A DNA stretch of 64,000 bases from Bradyrhizobium sp. LTSP849 (GCF_000938255.1 NZ_JYMR01000052.1:434001-498000); one strand, 5' to 3'; shown: positions 43,525 through 54,989, counted from the first letter of the stretch. Notes: generated by a model not told the origin, from the sequence alone. Made by a program: numbers and translations.

Positions 43525-44652
43525 CTATGCTTTCGGCTGGAAGTTCGGGTGGATGACGGCGCCGTCCCTGGTCAGCGCAGTCGCCTTCACGAGTTCGTCG
43601 TCCCAATTCACGGCGAGGGCCTTGGTACCCTTGTCGATCATGGTCTCGATGAAGTTGAACAAATTGCGCGCGTAGAGGCTGGAGGCCGAGGCCGCGACAC
43701 GACCGGCGACGTTGGTGTAACCGACGATCTTGATGCCATCGACGTCGGCGACCTCGCCCGGCCTTACACCTTCCACATTGCCGCCGCGCTCGACGGCGAG
43801 ATCGACCAGTACCGACCCCGGCTTCATCGACTTGACCATGTCGGCCGAAACGAGCTTCGGCGCCGGCCGGCCCGGAATGAGCGCAGTGGTGATGACGATG
43901 TCCTGCTTCTTGATGTGCTCGGCGGTGAGCGCGGCCTGCTTGGCCTGGTACTCCTTGGACATTTCCTTGGCGTAACCGCCCGCTGTCTGAGCGTTCTTGA
44001 ACTCCTCGTCCTCGACGGCGAGGAACTTGGCGCCGAGCGATTCCACCTGCTCCTTCGTGGCGGGCCGCACGTCGGTCGCGGTGACGACGGCGCCGAGACG
44101 CCGCGCTGTCGCGATTGCCTGGAGGCCGGCGACGCCGACGCCCATCACGAACACCTTTGCGGCGGGAACGGTGCCGGCGGCGGTCATCATCATCGGGAAG
44201 GCGCGGCCGAAGGCCTCGGCGCCCTCGATCACGGCGCGGTAGCCGGCGAGGTTCGCCTGCGACGACAGCACGTCCATCACCTGCGCGCGCGTGATGCGCG
44301 GCATCAGCTCCATCGCGAAGGCGGAAACGCCGGCATCGGCGATCGTCTTCAGCGCGGCTTCGTTGCCGTAGGGGTCCATGATGGCAATGACGAGCGCACC
44401 GCGCTTGTACTGCGCGAGCTCGGAGGCCTCGGGACGCTTCACCTTGATGATGATGTCGGCGTCCTTCAGCGCGTCGGTGCTGACGGTGGCGCCCACGGCG
44501 GTGAATTCGGAATCCGGAAGGCCCGATTTGAGGCCGGCGCCCGGCTCGACGGCGATCTCGACGCCCAACGCCCTAAACTTCTTCACCGTGTCCGGCGAAG
44601 CGGCAACCCGCGGCTCCGACGGGTCGATTTCCTTGGCAACGGCGATCTTCAT
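43525..44652 (-). CDS. pntA1: NAD(P) transhydrogenase alpha-1 NAD-binding subunit
   Basis: A 375-residue soluble domain I protein. Landmarks are KEIDPSEPRVAASPDTVKKF at the N-terminus, VFVMGVGVAGLQAIATARRL with TATDVRPATKEQVESLGAKF for NAD binding, and the mobile-loop region after VDLAVERGGNVEG. ATG 44652 is preferred over an earlier in-frame ATG because it gives the normal MKIAVAKE start. It begins the pnt operon. Confidence 0.96.
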   Translation of the reverse strand: MKIAVAKEIDPSEPRVAASPDTVKKFRALGVEIAVEPGAGLKSGLPDSEFTAVGATVSTDALKDADIIIKVKRPEASELAQYKRGALVIAIMDPYGNEAALKTIADAGVSAFAMELMPRITRAQVMDVLSSQANLAGYRAVIEGAEAFGRAFPMMMTAAGTVPAAKVFVMGVGVAGLQAIATARRLGAVVTATDVRPATKEQVESLGAKFLAVEDEEFKNAQTAGGYAKEMSKEYQAKQAALTAEHIKKQDIVITTALIPGRPAPKLVSADMVKSMKPGSVLVDLAVERGGNVEGVRPGEVADVDGIKIVGYTNVAGRVAASASSLYARNLFNFIETMIDKGTKALAVNWDDELVKATALTRDGAVIHPNFQPKA

Positions 44653-44789
44653 GGGCCCTCCGGCGACGCGGGACAAGACGCGCACGCGAACTTAGCGTTA
44701 CTCCCGCAACGTTGGATACCGGTTTTGGAACCGGCTTGAATGCAAATTTTCCAAGCAACCGCCATCGTTGGCGGCCGGTCGATGATGGA

Positions 44790-44942
44790 TCAGGTCAGGA
44801 AGATCGCCATCAGGATCACGATGAGCGCGACCGAGGCCGTGCCGTACTTCACGAGCTTGATGAAGCCCTCATAGGTCTGCTCGTGGGCAACGTAGTCGTT
44901 ACCGTCGGCGGTGGTGTACGCCACTTCGCTATGGTCAGCCAT
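44790..44942 (-). CDS. aa3-type cytochrome c oxidase subunit IV
   Basis: A 50-residue single-pass protein: MADHSEVAYTTADGNDYVAH, then a membrane segment (KYGTASVALIVILMAIFLT). This short form matches the bacterial aa3 cytochrome oxidase subunit IV family. No other oxidase gene is in the window. ATG 44942 is used; the longer frame has an unrelated leader. It lies 137 bp upstream of pntA1 on the same strand and could have its own promoter. Confidence 0.85.
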   Translation of the reverse strand: MADHSEVAYTTADGNDYVAHEQTYEGFIKLVKYGTASVALIVILMAIFLT

Positions 44943-45038
44943 GGATGTCCCCAGTCGAAACTCGAATTTCACGGTTGGGATACCGCAAACCTTCGGGCAG
45001 GGCAACGGCACGGAGGCGCGGTTTTCGGGCAAATCAGC

Positions 45039-45434
45039 TCATTTGGAATCCAGATTGTCGCGGATCCAGCGGGCGAGGCTCTGCTCGCTGACTTCGCCGG
45101 CGGCAAGCGAGAGGATGATGGTTGTAGCCTCCGCAGGATCGGGACCGAAGGCCACGCCGTTTTTGTGAAGAAAGACCATCATCGCCATGAAGGCGATACG
45201 CTTGTTTCCATCGACGAATGCATGGTTCTTCGCGAGCCCGAATGCATAAGCTGCGGCGAGTTCATCGAGCGGTGCCTGCTCATAGCGCCACTTGTTGATC
45301 GGCCTCTCCAGCGCCGAACGCAACATGCCTTCGTCGCGCAATCCGGCCGCACCGCCGAAACGGCGGAGTTGTCGGCTGTGAATTGCGACTGCCTGCTCGT
45401 AGGTGATCCAGAGCGGCTCCTGGGGATCGCTCAT
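45039..45434 (-). CDS. doc: Doc/Fic-type toxin
   Basis: A 131-residue death-on-curing toxin. The Fic core HAFVDGNKRIAFMAMMVFLH is intact, with the catalytic His and the phosphate-binding GNKR. Doc toxins phosphorylate elongation factor Tu. It follows the AbrB-type antitoxin gene by 13 bp on the same strand, as expected for a toxin-antitoxin operon. There is no sign of inactivation. Confidence 0.92.
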   Translation of the reverse strand: MSDPQEPLWITYEQAVAIHSRQLRRFGGAAGLRDEGMLRSALERPINKWRYEQAPLDELAAAYAFGLAKNHAFVDGNKRIAFMAMMVFLHKNGVAFGPDPAEATTIILSLAAGEVSEQSLARWIRDNLDSK

Positions 45435-45447
45435 GCGCGCGTGCCGG

Positions 45448-45672
45448 CTATTTTGCGAGCACGGCGAGCGTGTCGCGATACTTCTCCATCACCTCGTCGG
45501 CGATTTCCATCGTCCGCTCGAAGTCAGGATCGTACGGCAGCAGCTGGAAACCACCCCCGGGCAATTCCATGATGTGCAATTGCTGCCCGCGCTTCAGGTC
45601 GAGCCGCTGCATCAACTCGCGAGGCAGCAGCAGGCCATCCGAATTGCCGATCTTCTTGATTTCGATCTTCAT
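45448..45672 (-). CDS. AbrB/MazE-type antitoxin
   Basis: A 74-residue DNA-binding antitoxin. The swapped-hairpin AbrB domain is MKIEIKKIGNSDGLLLPREL with KRGQQLHIMEL following, and the C-terminal acidic helix (FERTMEIADEVMEKYRDTLA) would block the toxin. ATG 45672 is the clear start; a longer frame upstream is not real. Most Doc partners are Phd-like, so an AbrB partner is less common but is known. It probably represses its own promoter at the palindrome at 45694. Confidence 0.9.
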   Translation of the reverse strand: MKIEIKKIGNSDGLLLPRELMQRLDLKRGQQLHIMELPGGGFQLLPYDPDFERTMEIADEVMEKYRDTLAVLAK

Positions 45673-45693
45673 GGGCTTTCTCGCAAAAGCGAC

Positions 45694-45711
45694 GTTATAC
45701 ACTTGTATAAC
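45694..45711. promoter_or_regulatory. Perfect 18-bp operator palindrome of AbrB-Doc operon
   Basis: GTTATACACTTGTATAAC: two exact 8-base arms (GTTATACA and TGTATAAC) around CT, 22 bp upstream of the antitoxin start. The TATAAC arm could also serve as a -10 box. This is the expected place for autoregulation by antitoxin or complex. Confidence 0.75.
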
Positions 45712-45769
45712 AGGCCAGCGAGAGTCGTTCAACAGATGTTTTACACCCCTGTGGACACCCCGCGCCGCC

Positions 45770-48733
45770 CTACCCCATATCCAGGACCGCCATTGTGACC
45801 GTGGACGGCGGCGGCTCCTCGACCGACAGGCCGAGCGCGCGGCGAACCGCCCGGATCGAGTCCACCTTGCTGTCGCAGAAGCCTCGCTTGGCGCAGCGCT
45901 CGCCCGGGACGTTGACGACGACCGCATCCGCCCCGGCATCCTCGGTGAGGGAGCTGTGCATCATGTGGAAGCCGAGCGCGCGGTAGACCTCGAACTGCTC
46001 CTCCGAGAAGAACTGGTCGCCCGTGGTCTCGTGCGGGAAGGTGTCGTTGCGACGTGCGTAGTCGCGGATGTAGTCGTTCTCGTCACCGCTCAGGGACGAC
46101 TTGATATAGACGAGATATCCGGTTTCGCCCCCGCCGTAGTCGATGCTGCCGACCGCGACATGCGGTCCGGCAGACGATCGCGGCGGCGGATCCGCAGGCT
46201 TGCCGGCGTTGCACTTCATCCATTCCCGCGTCGCGTTGCGGATCGGCGTCCACGGCAGGTCGATGATGATGCCGAGATCGATGCGCGCGTATCGCTGCAG
46301 GGTCACCAGCGCGGAGAAATTCATTGGCGCGTCGGCCTCCGCGTCGACCGCGATGATCACCCTGCACCGCCGGCGCAGCAATTCGTAGACGCCCAGATTC
46401 TCGATATGACCGCCATCGGTGAGATAGACCGCGTCGGCATTCTCGTAGAGGCGGCCCGAGATTTCCGACCACAGGAACAGCGGCGTCGAGTGATGTTGCG
46501 GCCTGCCGTTCGACGCGACGTAGCGCGGATTCTTCAGCCAGTAGCCGAGACGCACGTTGAGCAGCGCCAGCGTCGGCGTTAGAGGTTTGATCGAGCCCGA
46601 TCCCATGTTCGAGGATGCGGCCGCGCCGGAGATCGCCATGACCGTTGCGAGGTCCAGGCTCGGGAAAGCCTCGGTCGCCGCATAGCCCGTCGCCTCACTG
46701 CCAACGTGCAAAGGCGAGAACATGAAGAAGTCGGCATTGCGGCCGCGCCGATTGGCGAAATCCGATCCCTGAATGTTCAATGCGGCATTCACGATGTGAT
46801 AGGGCGAGGCCAAAAGGCGGTCAGGAGATTTCACGCCCGCTATCGCCTGCCCGTCAGGAGCGGTGTCGGCGGGATAAACGGTCGGGTAAAGCAAGTCGCT
46901 CAGCTTCTCCTCGTCGAGCGGCAGGAAGTCCCGTCCCTGATCCAGGCTGGGTTCGTTCCGCGACGGTTCGCCATCCGCATAGAATCTCGGATTGAAGAGG
47001 AAGGCCTTGCTCAGGCGGTCGCGGTAGAGGCGGTGCAGCGAGTTGGCGTTGGGTCCCAGGATCCAGGACAACGCAAACAGAATGACCGCCGCAACGAGAT
47101 AGAGAGGCGCCATCGCCCAATTGACGTTGTTGCCGAACTCGTACTTCGACCATTTGAACGCGACGGGCTTGCACCAGCAGCCGATCGAGTACAACCATTG
47201 GGGAACGTGGGAGACCGCATTGACGGGTTTGGCGATGCCGGGCTTCGCTTCGTCCTTGCTGTTGATTTCCGCCGAAAGCGTTCGAGCCTCACTGTTGAAT
47301 TGAACGTTGCCCGTTACGCCTGCCGCGGCCTTCGCCGCCGTTGGCAGCACGGCCTTATCACCCCATTCCTCCACCATCGAATATTGACGGTCCGTATCTG
47401 TCAGCACCTTGTCATTGGCGATGCCCCAATAGCAGAGATAGAGATACCCGACCCAAATCAGCAGCGGCAACGCCAGGCCGGCGATCCACACGGCGGCTCT
47501 TGCGCCATAGGCAAGTAGTCGCGACGAAAGGTCTGACGCTCCCGCACCCTTCAGCAGTTCGGCGAATTGCTGCCTGAACAGCGTGACCGCCGCTGCAACG
47601 GGCGCCGCGACGGCGGCAAGCGACTGTATCCATTTGACTGCCACGCCCGTGACGATGCCGCTCGACTGCGTCGCGTTTGCCTCGGCGACATCGAACATTT
47701 GAGCGATCATGAAGGGCTGGAACTCAAAGAAGCAGATCACGGCGAGCAGCACGAGGTATGTGGCGCCGGCCGTCGGCGGATAACCGCGGAATTCACCTCG
47801 GCTGCTGGGCATCACCGATCGCAGCAGCGCCCAGGCAAAAAAGATCAACAAACCGAACAGCGCGGCCGCGAGCGTGAGCGCAAAATGATCGACCTTCAGG
47901 TGACGTGCGATCGTGCACACGAATCCCAGCGCCAGTGCGAGCCCCGCCACATAGGAGAAGAAGTCGCGTCGTTCGACCTTGAATATCCGGCGGTAAAAGA
48001 AGCCAATAAGCACGGCGGCAGCAGCGATGGCCACGCCGGCGAAGATGAACGAAAGCTCCGCTCCAAGCCAGGCGAAGAACCCGAGCGCCTGCCCGTCATC
48101 GACTCTGAGCCCGAATAGATTCGGCACGTAGAGCGAGGATCGAGCGGCGTTGGAAAGGATCGTGATCGCCGCGACGATCAGCACTGCCGGAAGCGTCAGG
48201 CTGAGATTTGCGACCAGGCCGCGCACGACGATGGCAATTCCAGTGACGAGATCGCGCGCGCCCGCAGGGATCAGATAGTTCGAATAATTGCGGATGTGGC
48301 CGACCGCGGGGGTGTCGCTGATTTCATTGGCAGGCCTTCCCTTGGAAGCGCCGCCAAAGACGAACTCGCGCGCCCTGGTCATCGTCGCGGTGAGCGAACA
48401 GCCGATATAGCCGCCGCCCGAAACCGTCGACAGATAGTCGATGCGCTTGATCAGATCGTGATGATTGAGCGCCTGCAATACGCCGAGACAAATGGCGGAG
48501 GACCGGATGCCGCCGCCTGAGAGCGCAAGCCCAACGGTCTCGATCGGCTTCTCGTCACCGGCATAATCGACGGTTGAAAGACCTTCGGCGCGACGACGGG
48601 TGTTAATCGCCTCGAGCTCCTGCCGGACCATGTCGCCGTGCTGCTGGCCCCAGGATTTTTGCTCTTCGACAGCCCGTTTCGGATCCGGTCGTTTCGGATC
48701 CGGTTGCTGGACGTGAGGTCCAATACTGACCAT
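45770..48733 (-). CDS. Large patatin-like phospholipase with membrane domain
   Basis: A 987-residue protein. The patatin domain starts near residue 66: oxyanion motif LALSGGGIRSSA (about 69-80), nucleophile Ser105 in YLSTVSGGGYIGC, and catalytic Asp in YLTDGGHIENLG near residue 780. Between them lies a long insertion with about eight membrane segments (for example LTLPAVLIVAAITILSNAA and ALFGLLIFFAWALLRSV) that splits the catalytic halves. It is likely to be an integral-membrane lipase. The gene stands alone, reading toward the AbrB-Doc operon. ATG 48733 is used; an earlier start adds ten residues. Confidence 0.88.
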   Translation of the reverse strand: MVSIGPHVQQPDPKRPDPKRAVEEQKSWGQQHGDMVRQELEAINTRRRAEGLSTVDYAGDEKPIETVGLALSGGGIRSSAICLGVLQALNHHDLIKRIDYLSTVSGGGYIGCSLTATMTRAREFVFGGASKGRPANEISDTPAVGHIRNYSNYLIPAGARDLVTGIAIVVRGLVANLSLTLPAVLIVAAITILSNAARSSLYVPNLFGLRVDDGQALGFFAWLGAELSFIFAGVAIAAAAVLIGFFYRRIFKVERRDFFSYVAGLALALGFVCTIARHLKVDHFALTLAAALFGLLIFFAWALLRSVMPSSRGEFRGYPPTAGATYLVLLAVICFFEFQPFMIAQMFDVAEANATQSSGIVTGVAVKWIQSLAAVAAPVAAAVTLFRQQFAELLKGAGASDLSSRLLAYGARAAVWIAGLALPLLIWVGYLYLCYWGIANDKVLTDTDRQYSMVEEWGDKAVLPTAAKAAAGVTGNVQFNSEARTLSAEINSKDEAKPGIAKPVNAVSHVPQWLYSIGCWCKPVAFKWSKYEFGNNVNWAMAPLYLVAAVILFALSWILGPNANSLHRLYRDRLSKAFLFNPRFYADGEPSRNEPSLDQGRDFLPLDEEKLSDLLYPTVYPADTAPDGQAIAGVKSPDRLLASPYHIVNAALNIQGSDFANRRGRNADFFMFSPLHVGSEATGYAATEAFPSLDLATVMAISGAAASSNMGSGSIKPLTPTLALLNVRLGYWLKNPRYVASNGRPQHHSTPLFLWSEISGRLYENADAVYLTDGGHIENLGVYELLRRRCRVIIAVDAEADAPMNFSALVTLQRYARIDLGIIIDLPWTPIRNATREWMKCNAGKPADPPPRSSAGPHVAVGSIDYGGGETGYLVYIKSSLSGDENDYIRDYARRNDTFPHETTGDQFFSEEQFEVYRALGFHMMHSSLTEDAGADAVVVNVPGERCAKRGFCDSKVDSIRAVRRALGLSVEEPPPSTVTMAVLDMG

Positions 48734-48890
48734 GTCCGCCTCCCTGCCAGGGCATCCAGACAATCAACAATCAAAAATTGCATTCTTAAAAATAAGATAC
48801 CGTACACGGTTAGTCTTGCCACCCGCGTGAACGTTCAATCCCGGGTAGCAGGTCTCCAGACCCAGAAGCGGCGCGGCGTGAGCGCCGCCC

Positions 48891-50753
48891 TCAGCCCATC
48901 GCCTCCAGTTCGTCGATCATGCCGGCGATGACCGACAGGCCGCCATCCCAGAATTTGGGATCCTTGGCGTCCAGTCCGAACGGGCGCAGCAGCTCGGAAT
49001 AATGCTTGGTGCCGCCTGCGGCGAGCATGTCGAGATAGCGCTCGGCAAAGCCCTCGGTCGCGTTCTCGTAGACCGCGTAGAGCGAGTTCACGAGACAATC
49101 GCCAAACGCATAAGCGTAGACGTAGAACGGCGAATGGATGAAGTGCGGGATGTACATCCAGTAGTTCTCGTAGCCCGCCTTGATCTCGATCGCGGGCCCA
49201 AGGCTCTCGCCCTGCACCGACAGCCAGATCTCGCCAAGCCGCGTCGCGGTGAGCTCGCCGTTCTTGCGCTCGGTGTGGACCGCGCGCTCGAACGAATAGA
49301 ACGCGATCTGCCGCACCACGGTGTTGATCATGTCCTCGACCTTGCCGGCGAGCAGCGCCTGGCGCTGCTTGGCGCTCTTGGTCTGCGCCAGCAACCGCCG
49401 GAAGGTCAGCATCTCGCCGAACACGCTCGCGGTCTCGGCCAGCGTCAGCGGCGTCGGCGCCATCAGCGCGCCGTTCTTCGCGGCCAGCACCTGGTGCACG
49501 CCGTGGCCGAGCTCGTGGGCGAGCGTCATCACGTCGCGCGGCTTGCCCTGGTAGTTCATCAGCACGTAGGGGTGCGCCGATGGCGTGGTCGGATGCGAGA
49601 ACGCGCCCGGCGCCTTGCCCGGACGCACCGGCGCATCGATCCAGCGGTCGGTGAAGAAACGCTCGGCGATGTCGGCCATGTCAGGCGAGAAGCCGCGATA
49701 GGCCGACAGCACCATGTTGCGCGCCTCGGGCCAGGCAATGGTGTCGGTCGCGGCAAACGGCAGCGGCGCGTTGCGGTCCCAATAAGCGACGCGCTTCTTC
49801 TTGAACCACTTGGCCTTCAGCGCGTAATAGCGGTGCGACAGCTTCGGATAGGCCGCGCGCACGGAGGCGACCAGCGCATCCACCACCTCGCGCTCGACGC
49901 GGTTGCTCAGATGACGGGAATCCGCGACGTCCTTGAAGCCGCGCCAGTTGTCGGAGATGTCCTTGTCCTTGGCGAGCGTGTTGGTGATCAGTGCGAAGGT
50001 GCGCTCATTGGCCTTGAAGGTTTTCGCCAGCGCTTCCGCCGCGGCCTTGCGCTTGGCGCCGTCGCGGTCAGCCAGGAAATTGAGCGTCGGCTCGATCGCG
50101 AGTTCCTTGGCCCCGACCTTGAAGCGCAGACCGGAGATGGTCTGGTCGAACAGCCGGTTGAAGGCGGAATAGCCGGTCTGCGACTTCTCCAGGAAGAGCT
50201 GCTCGAGCTTGTCGTCGAGCTGGTACGGCTTCTCCTTGCGCAAATCCTCGATCCAGGGACGGTAGTGCGCGAGCTCCGGCGCCTGCATCGCGCGAGTCAA
50301 AATATCGTCATCGATCCGGTTGAGTTCGAGGGCGAAGAACAGCAAATGCGTCGATGCCGCCGTCAGCCGCTCGGACACATCGCCGTAAAACTTTGAAATC
50401 GCAGGGTCCACGCTGTCGCCGGCATGGACGAGGCCGGCATAGGAGCCTAGGCGGCCCGCTAGATCATCGATCGCCTCATAGCGTCGCACGGCTGCCGTGA
50501 GCCATTTTCCGCCATCTTCGTTTGCTGTGCCTGTTGCGAGCTTGCCCTTGAAGTCGGTCTCGAACGCGACGCAATCGGCATCCATGGTTTCGAGATCGCG
50601 CGCCACTTCCGGCGCGTCGATCCCGGAATAGAGATCGGCGAGGTTCCACTCCGGAAGCTTGCCGGTCTTGTTCGCAGGCTTGCTGGAGGGTTTTGCCTTG
50701 GTGACTGCTTTTTTGGTGTTTGGCTTGCGGAGAGCAGAAGAGCGCGAAGTCAT
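48891..50753 (-). CDS. pepF: M3 family oligoendopeptidase F
   Basis: A 620-residue zinc metallopeptidase. The catalytic motif LAHELGHGVHQ is at about residues 411-421 (His413, Glu414, His417), and the third zinc ligand Glu lies about 25-30 residues later (TASVFGEMLT). The N-terminal 35 residues are Lys/Pro-rich and may be a disordered tail. It is of the pepF clade (oligopeptides of about 7-17 residues). It is divergent from the sigma54 activator. Confidence 0.94.
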   Translation of the reverse strand: MTSRSSALRKPNTKKAVTKAKPSSKPANKTGKLPEWNLADLYSGIDAPEVARDLETMDADCVAFETDFKGKLATGTANEDGGKWLTAAVRRYEAIDDLAGRLGSYAGLVHAGDSVDPAISKFYGDVSERLTAASTHLLFFALELNRIDDDILTRAMQAPELAHYRPWIEDLRKEKPYQLDDKLEQLFLEKSQTGYSAFNRLFDQTISGLRFKVGAKELAIEPTLNFLADRDGAKRKAAAEALAKTFKANERTFALITNTLAKDKDISDNWRGFKDVADSRHLSNRVEREVVDALVASVRAAYPKLSHRYYALKAKWFKKKRVAYWDRNAPLPFAATDTIAWPEARNMVLSAYRGFSPDMADIAERFFTDRWIDAPVRPGKAPGAFSHPTTPSAHPYVLMNYQGKPRDVMTLAHELGHGVHQVLAAKNGALMAPTPLTLAETASVFGEMLTFRRLLAQTKSAKQRQALLAGKVEDMINTVVRQIAFYSFERAVHTERKNGELTATRLGEIWLSVQGESLGPAIEIKAGYENYWMYIPHFIHSPFYVYAYAFGDCLVNSLYAVYENATEGFAERYLDMLAAGGTKHYSELLRPFGLDAKDPKFWDGGLSVIAGMIDELEAMG

Positions 50754-50892
50754 CGTGTTGGAAACCTGTGTTCAACGATCGCAATGGCAGGGATCGCAAT
50801 GGCTGGGGTCGGCAAGGTTTAAGAGTGCGTTAATCGGCTTCGGCGAGAGTGCCCCGATTCGAGACAGATAGTTGTAGCGTGCGGGGAACACC

Positions 50893-52389
<1,497 letters not shown>

Positions 52390-52735
52390 ACCACACTGTG
52401 AATGGCGGTTTGCCTGATGGTGCGATGTGCTCTTAAGCCGTTCGGATGACGGAAGAATCCAAGCCGTTGGGGAACCGTGACTTGGAAGTGACAGCGAGGG
52501 GGAAAAGCGCGTGCGAGAGGCGCACAATCCGTTGCAAAGCGGCCTTCTTGAAGTCAGTTTGTCGTGAGTTGTCCCGGGTAGCGCTGGCTGCAAAATCGGG
52601 GCCTGTATATCGTCTGCGTAAGAATCGTTGCGTGCAGGCGTGCAACTTTCGAGAGGCCGGCGCGGTTTTGCCGAAGCTGAAGACGATAAACAAAGCTGTT
52701 CCACGAGGGACAGTTCACCCGAGGGGTGTGACACA
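52390..52735. other. 346-bp intergenic region before the L,D-transpeptidase gene
   Basis: I see no coding sequence, RNA gene or repeat. The promoter and 5' leader of the L,D-transpeptidase gene must lie here; GAGGGG just upstream of ATG 52736 is a good ribosome-binding site. Confidence 0.5.
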
Positions 52736-54943
52736 ATGCGTGACTGTTTGAACCACCGTGCAGGCTTTGACCGCGTTTTGATGACGGTCGCAGCGACCTT
52801 CCTCACGGTATCGGCCAGTTCAGCCCTGGCGCAGGATCAGGCGCGCAGCAATGCCGCCGAGCTCGCGATCGAAGCCGCGATCCCGCGCCCTGAGCCCGCA
52901 AACGTTCCGCCCCCGACCGCCTCAGACATCAAGCTCGACACCACCGCCACGGTGCAGGACGCCCCGAAGGATGCAGCCAAGGAGCCCGTGAAGGCCGAAG
53001 CTGCTGCCCCGGCCCCCGAGAAAGTCGAGACCAAGCCCTCCGACGTCGCCACCACGCCGCCCGCAGCCGACGCGCCGAAGAGCGAGACGGCCAAGACGGA
53101 GCCCGCGAAAGCCGAGCCGGCCAAATCTGAACCGGCCAAGGCTGATACTGTCGCAGCACCGGCTGCTCCCGCAGCACCCGCTGCCGCAGCAGCGACCCCG
53201 GCCGCCGAGCCGGTGAAGGCCGCGAGCAACGTTCCGGCCGCCGACCAGCCGGTCGCCGACAAGCTCAAGGACGCCCTGGGCGCCAAGACCTCGCGCTATT
53301 TCGACCGCAAGAACGAGCGCGCCGCCGTCGAGAAGTTTTATGGTTCGCGCGACTACGCGCCGGCCTGGACCCAAGGCGGCAGCCTCACCGCCGCGGCCAA
53401 GGGAGTGATCGCGCGGCTGAAGGATGCCGCCTCCGACGGCCTCAATGCCACCGACTATCCGGTGCCGGATTTCGCCGCCGCCACCACACCCGATGCGCTT
53501 GCCGATGCCGAGCTGAAGCTCACCGCCAGCATGTTCGACTATGCGCGCCAGGCGCAGAGCGGCCGCATGCACTGGTCGCAGGTCAGCGCCGACATCCTCT
53601 ACCCCGAGCATCCGGTCGATCCGAGCGACGTGCTCACCAAGGTCGCGACCGCGGCCGACGCGTCGGCTGCACTCGACAGCTACAACCCGCCGCAGAAGCT
53701 CTACAAGGAGCTGAAGGCGAAGCTCGCGCAGCTCCGCGGCCAGGGCGAAGGCCCGGTGGTCGAGATCACCGACGGCCCGGCGCTGAAATACATCCCCGCC
53801 AAGGGCAAGAAGCAGGCTGAGGTCGTGGTGGAAGATCCGCGCGTGCCGCAGCTTCGCGCCAAGCTTGGCATCACCGAGAACGCCAACGACGACCGCTATG
53901 ACGCCACGGTCGCCGAAGCCGTGCGAAAATTCCAGGACGGCGCCGAGATCAAGGCGACCGGTGTGCTCGACGCGCCGACCGTGAAGGCGCTGAACAGCCC
54001 GAAGCGCGACAAGCAGATCGACACGGTGCTGGTGAACATGGAGCGCTGGCGCTGGCTGCCGCGCGACCTCGGCGTGCCCTCGCTGGGCGATGCTTATGTC
54101 ATCCTCAACATTCCCGACTACACGCTGAAGGTGATGCAGCGCGGCCAGCAGGTCTGGACCACCCGCGTGGTCACCGGCAAGCCGGGCCAGCACGCCACGC
54201 CGTTACTGACCGAGACGATGAAGTACATCACGGTCAACCCGACCTGGAACGTGCCGCCGTCGATCGTCTATGGCGAATATCTGCCGGCATTGCAGCAGGA
54301 CCCGACCGTGCTTCAGCGCATGGGCCTGAAGCTCGAGCAGAATCGCGACGGCTCGGTGCACATCTCGCAGCCGCCCGGTGAGGCCAACGCGCTCGGCCGC
54401 ATCCGTTTCAACTTCCCGAACAAGTTCCTGGTCTATCAGCACGACACGCCGGACAAAAACCTGTTCGCCAAGGACGAGCGCGCCTTCAGCCACGGCTGCA
54501 TGCGTGTTCAGTATCCGGATCAGTACGCTTCGGTCCTGCTGAACATCGCCCTGCCGAACGAGAAGTACACGCCGGAGCGCGTACGCAGCATGTACGGCTC
54601 GGGTGAAGTCGACCTGAAATTCCCGACCCCGATCCCGGTCAACATCACCTACCAGACCGCGTTCGTGGATGACGGCGGCAAGCTGCAATTCCGCAAGGAC
54701 GTCTACGGCCGCGACGCGGTCATGAACAACATCCTGAAGAACAGCCGCGGCAAGGACCTCGAAAACGTCGTTGCGCATTCCCAGCCGAGCTATTCACGCC
54801 CCTCGACGACGCTGCCCGCCGGTGTGGCGGTGGCCAACAATGGCGGCTCGTCCGGGCCGAACTTCTTCGAGCGGCTGTTCGGAGCGCCGAGCCCGCCGCC
54901 GGCTCCGGTCGGCCGCAAGCCGCAGCGGGTGTTCACCCGCTGA
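52736..54943 (+). CDS. L,D-transpeptidase (YcbB-like)
   Basis: A 735-residue periplasmic enzyme that makes 3-3 cross-links in peptidoglycan or attaches proteins to it. The signal peptide is about residues 1-33 (SASSALAQD). A low-complexity Ala/Pro/Lys linker (about 60-165), with repeated (T/A/S)EPAK units, precedes the YcbB-type N-terminal domain, a peptidoglycan-binding domain (about 385-425) and the YkuD catalytic domain with FSHGCMRVQYPD (active-site Cys). ATG 52736 is used; the earlier frame is not signal-like. Confidence 0.92.
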   Translation: MRDCLNHRAGFDRVLMTVAATFLTVSASSALAQDQARSNAAELAIEAAIPRPEPANVPPPTASDIKLDTTATVQDAPKDAAKEPVKAEAAAPAPEKVETKPSDVATTPPAADAPKSETAKTEPAKAEPAKSEPAKADTVAAPAAPAAPAAAAATPAAEPVKAASNVPAADQPVADKLKDALGAKTSRYFDRKNERAAVEKFYGSRDYAPAWTQGGSLTAAAKGVIARLKDAASDGLNATDYPVPDFAAATTPDALADAELKLTASMFDYARQAQSGRMHWSQVSADILYPEHPVDPSDVLTKVATAADASAALDSYNPPQKLYKELKAKLAQLRGQGEGPVVEITDGPALKYIPAKGKKQAEVVVEDPRVPQLRAKLGITENANDDRYDATVAEAVRKFQDGAEIKATGVLDAPTVKALNSPKRDKQIDTVLVNMERWRWLPRDLGVPSLGDAYVILNIPDYTLKVMQRGQQVWTTRVVTGKPGQHATPLLTETMKYITVNPTWNVPPSIVYGEYLPALQQDPTVLQRMGLKLEQNRDGSVHISQPPGEANALGRIRFNFPNKFLVYQHDTPDKNLFAKDERAFSHGCMRVQYPDQYASVLLNIALPNEKYTPERVRSMYGSGEVDLKFPTPIPVNITYQTAFVDDGGKLQFRKDVYGRDAVMNNILKNSRGKDLENVVAHSQPSYSRPSTTLPAGVAVANNGGSSGPNFFERLFGAPSPPPAPVGRKPQRVFTR

Positions 54944-54989
54944 GCCAGACCGGACGCCTTGTTTCCTGAAATTCTTCAATAAAATCAGC

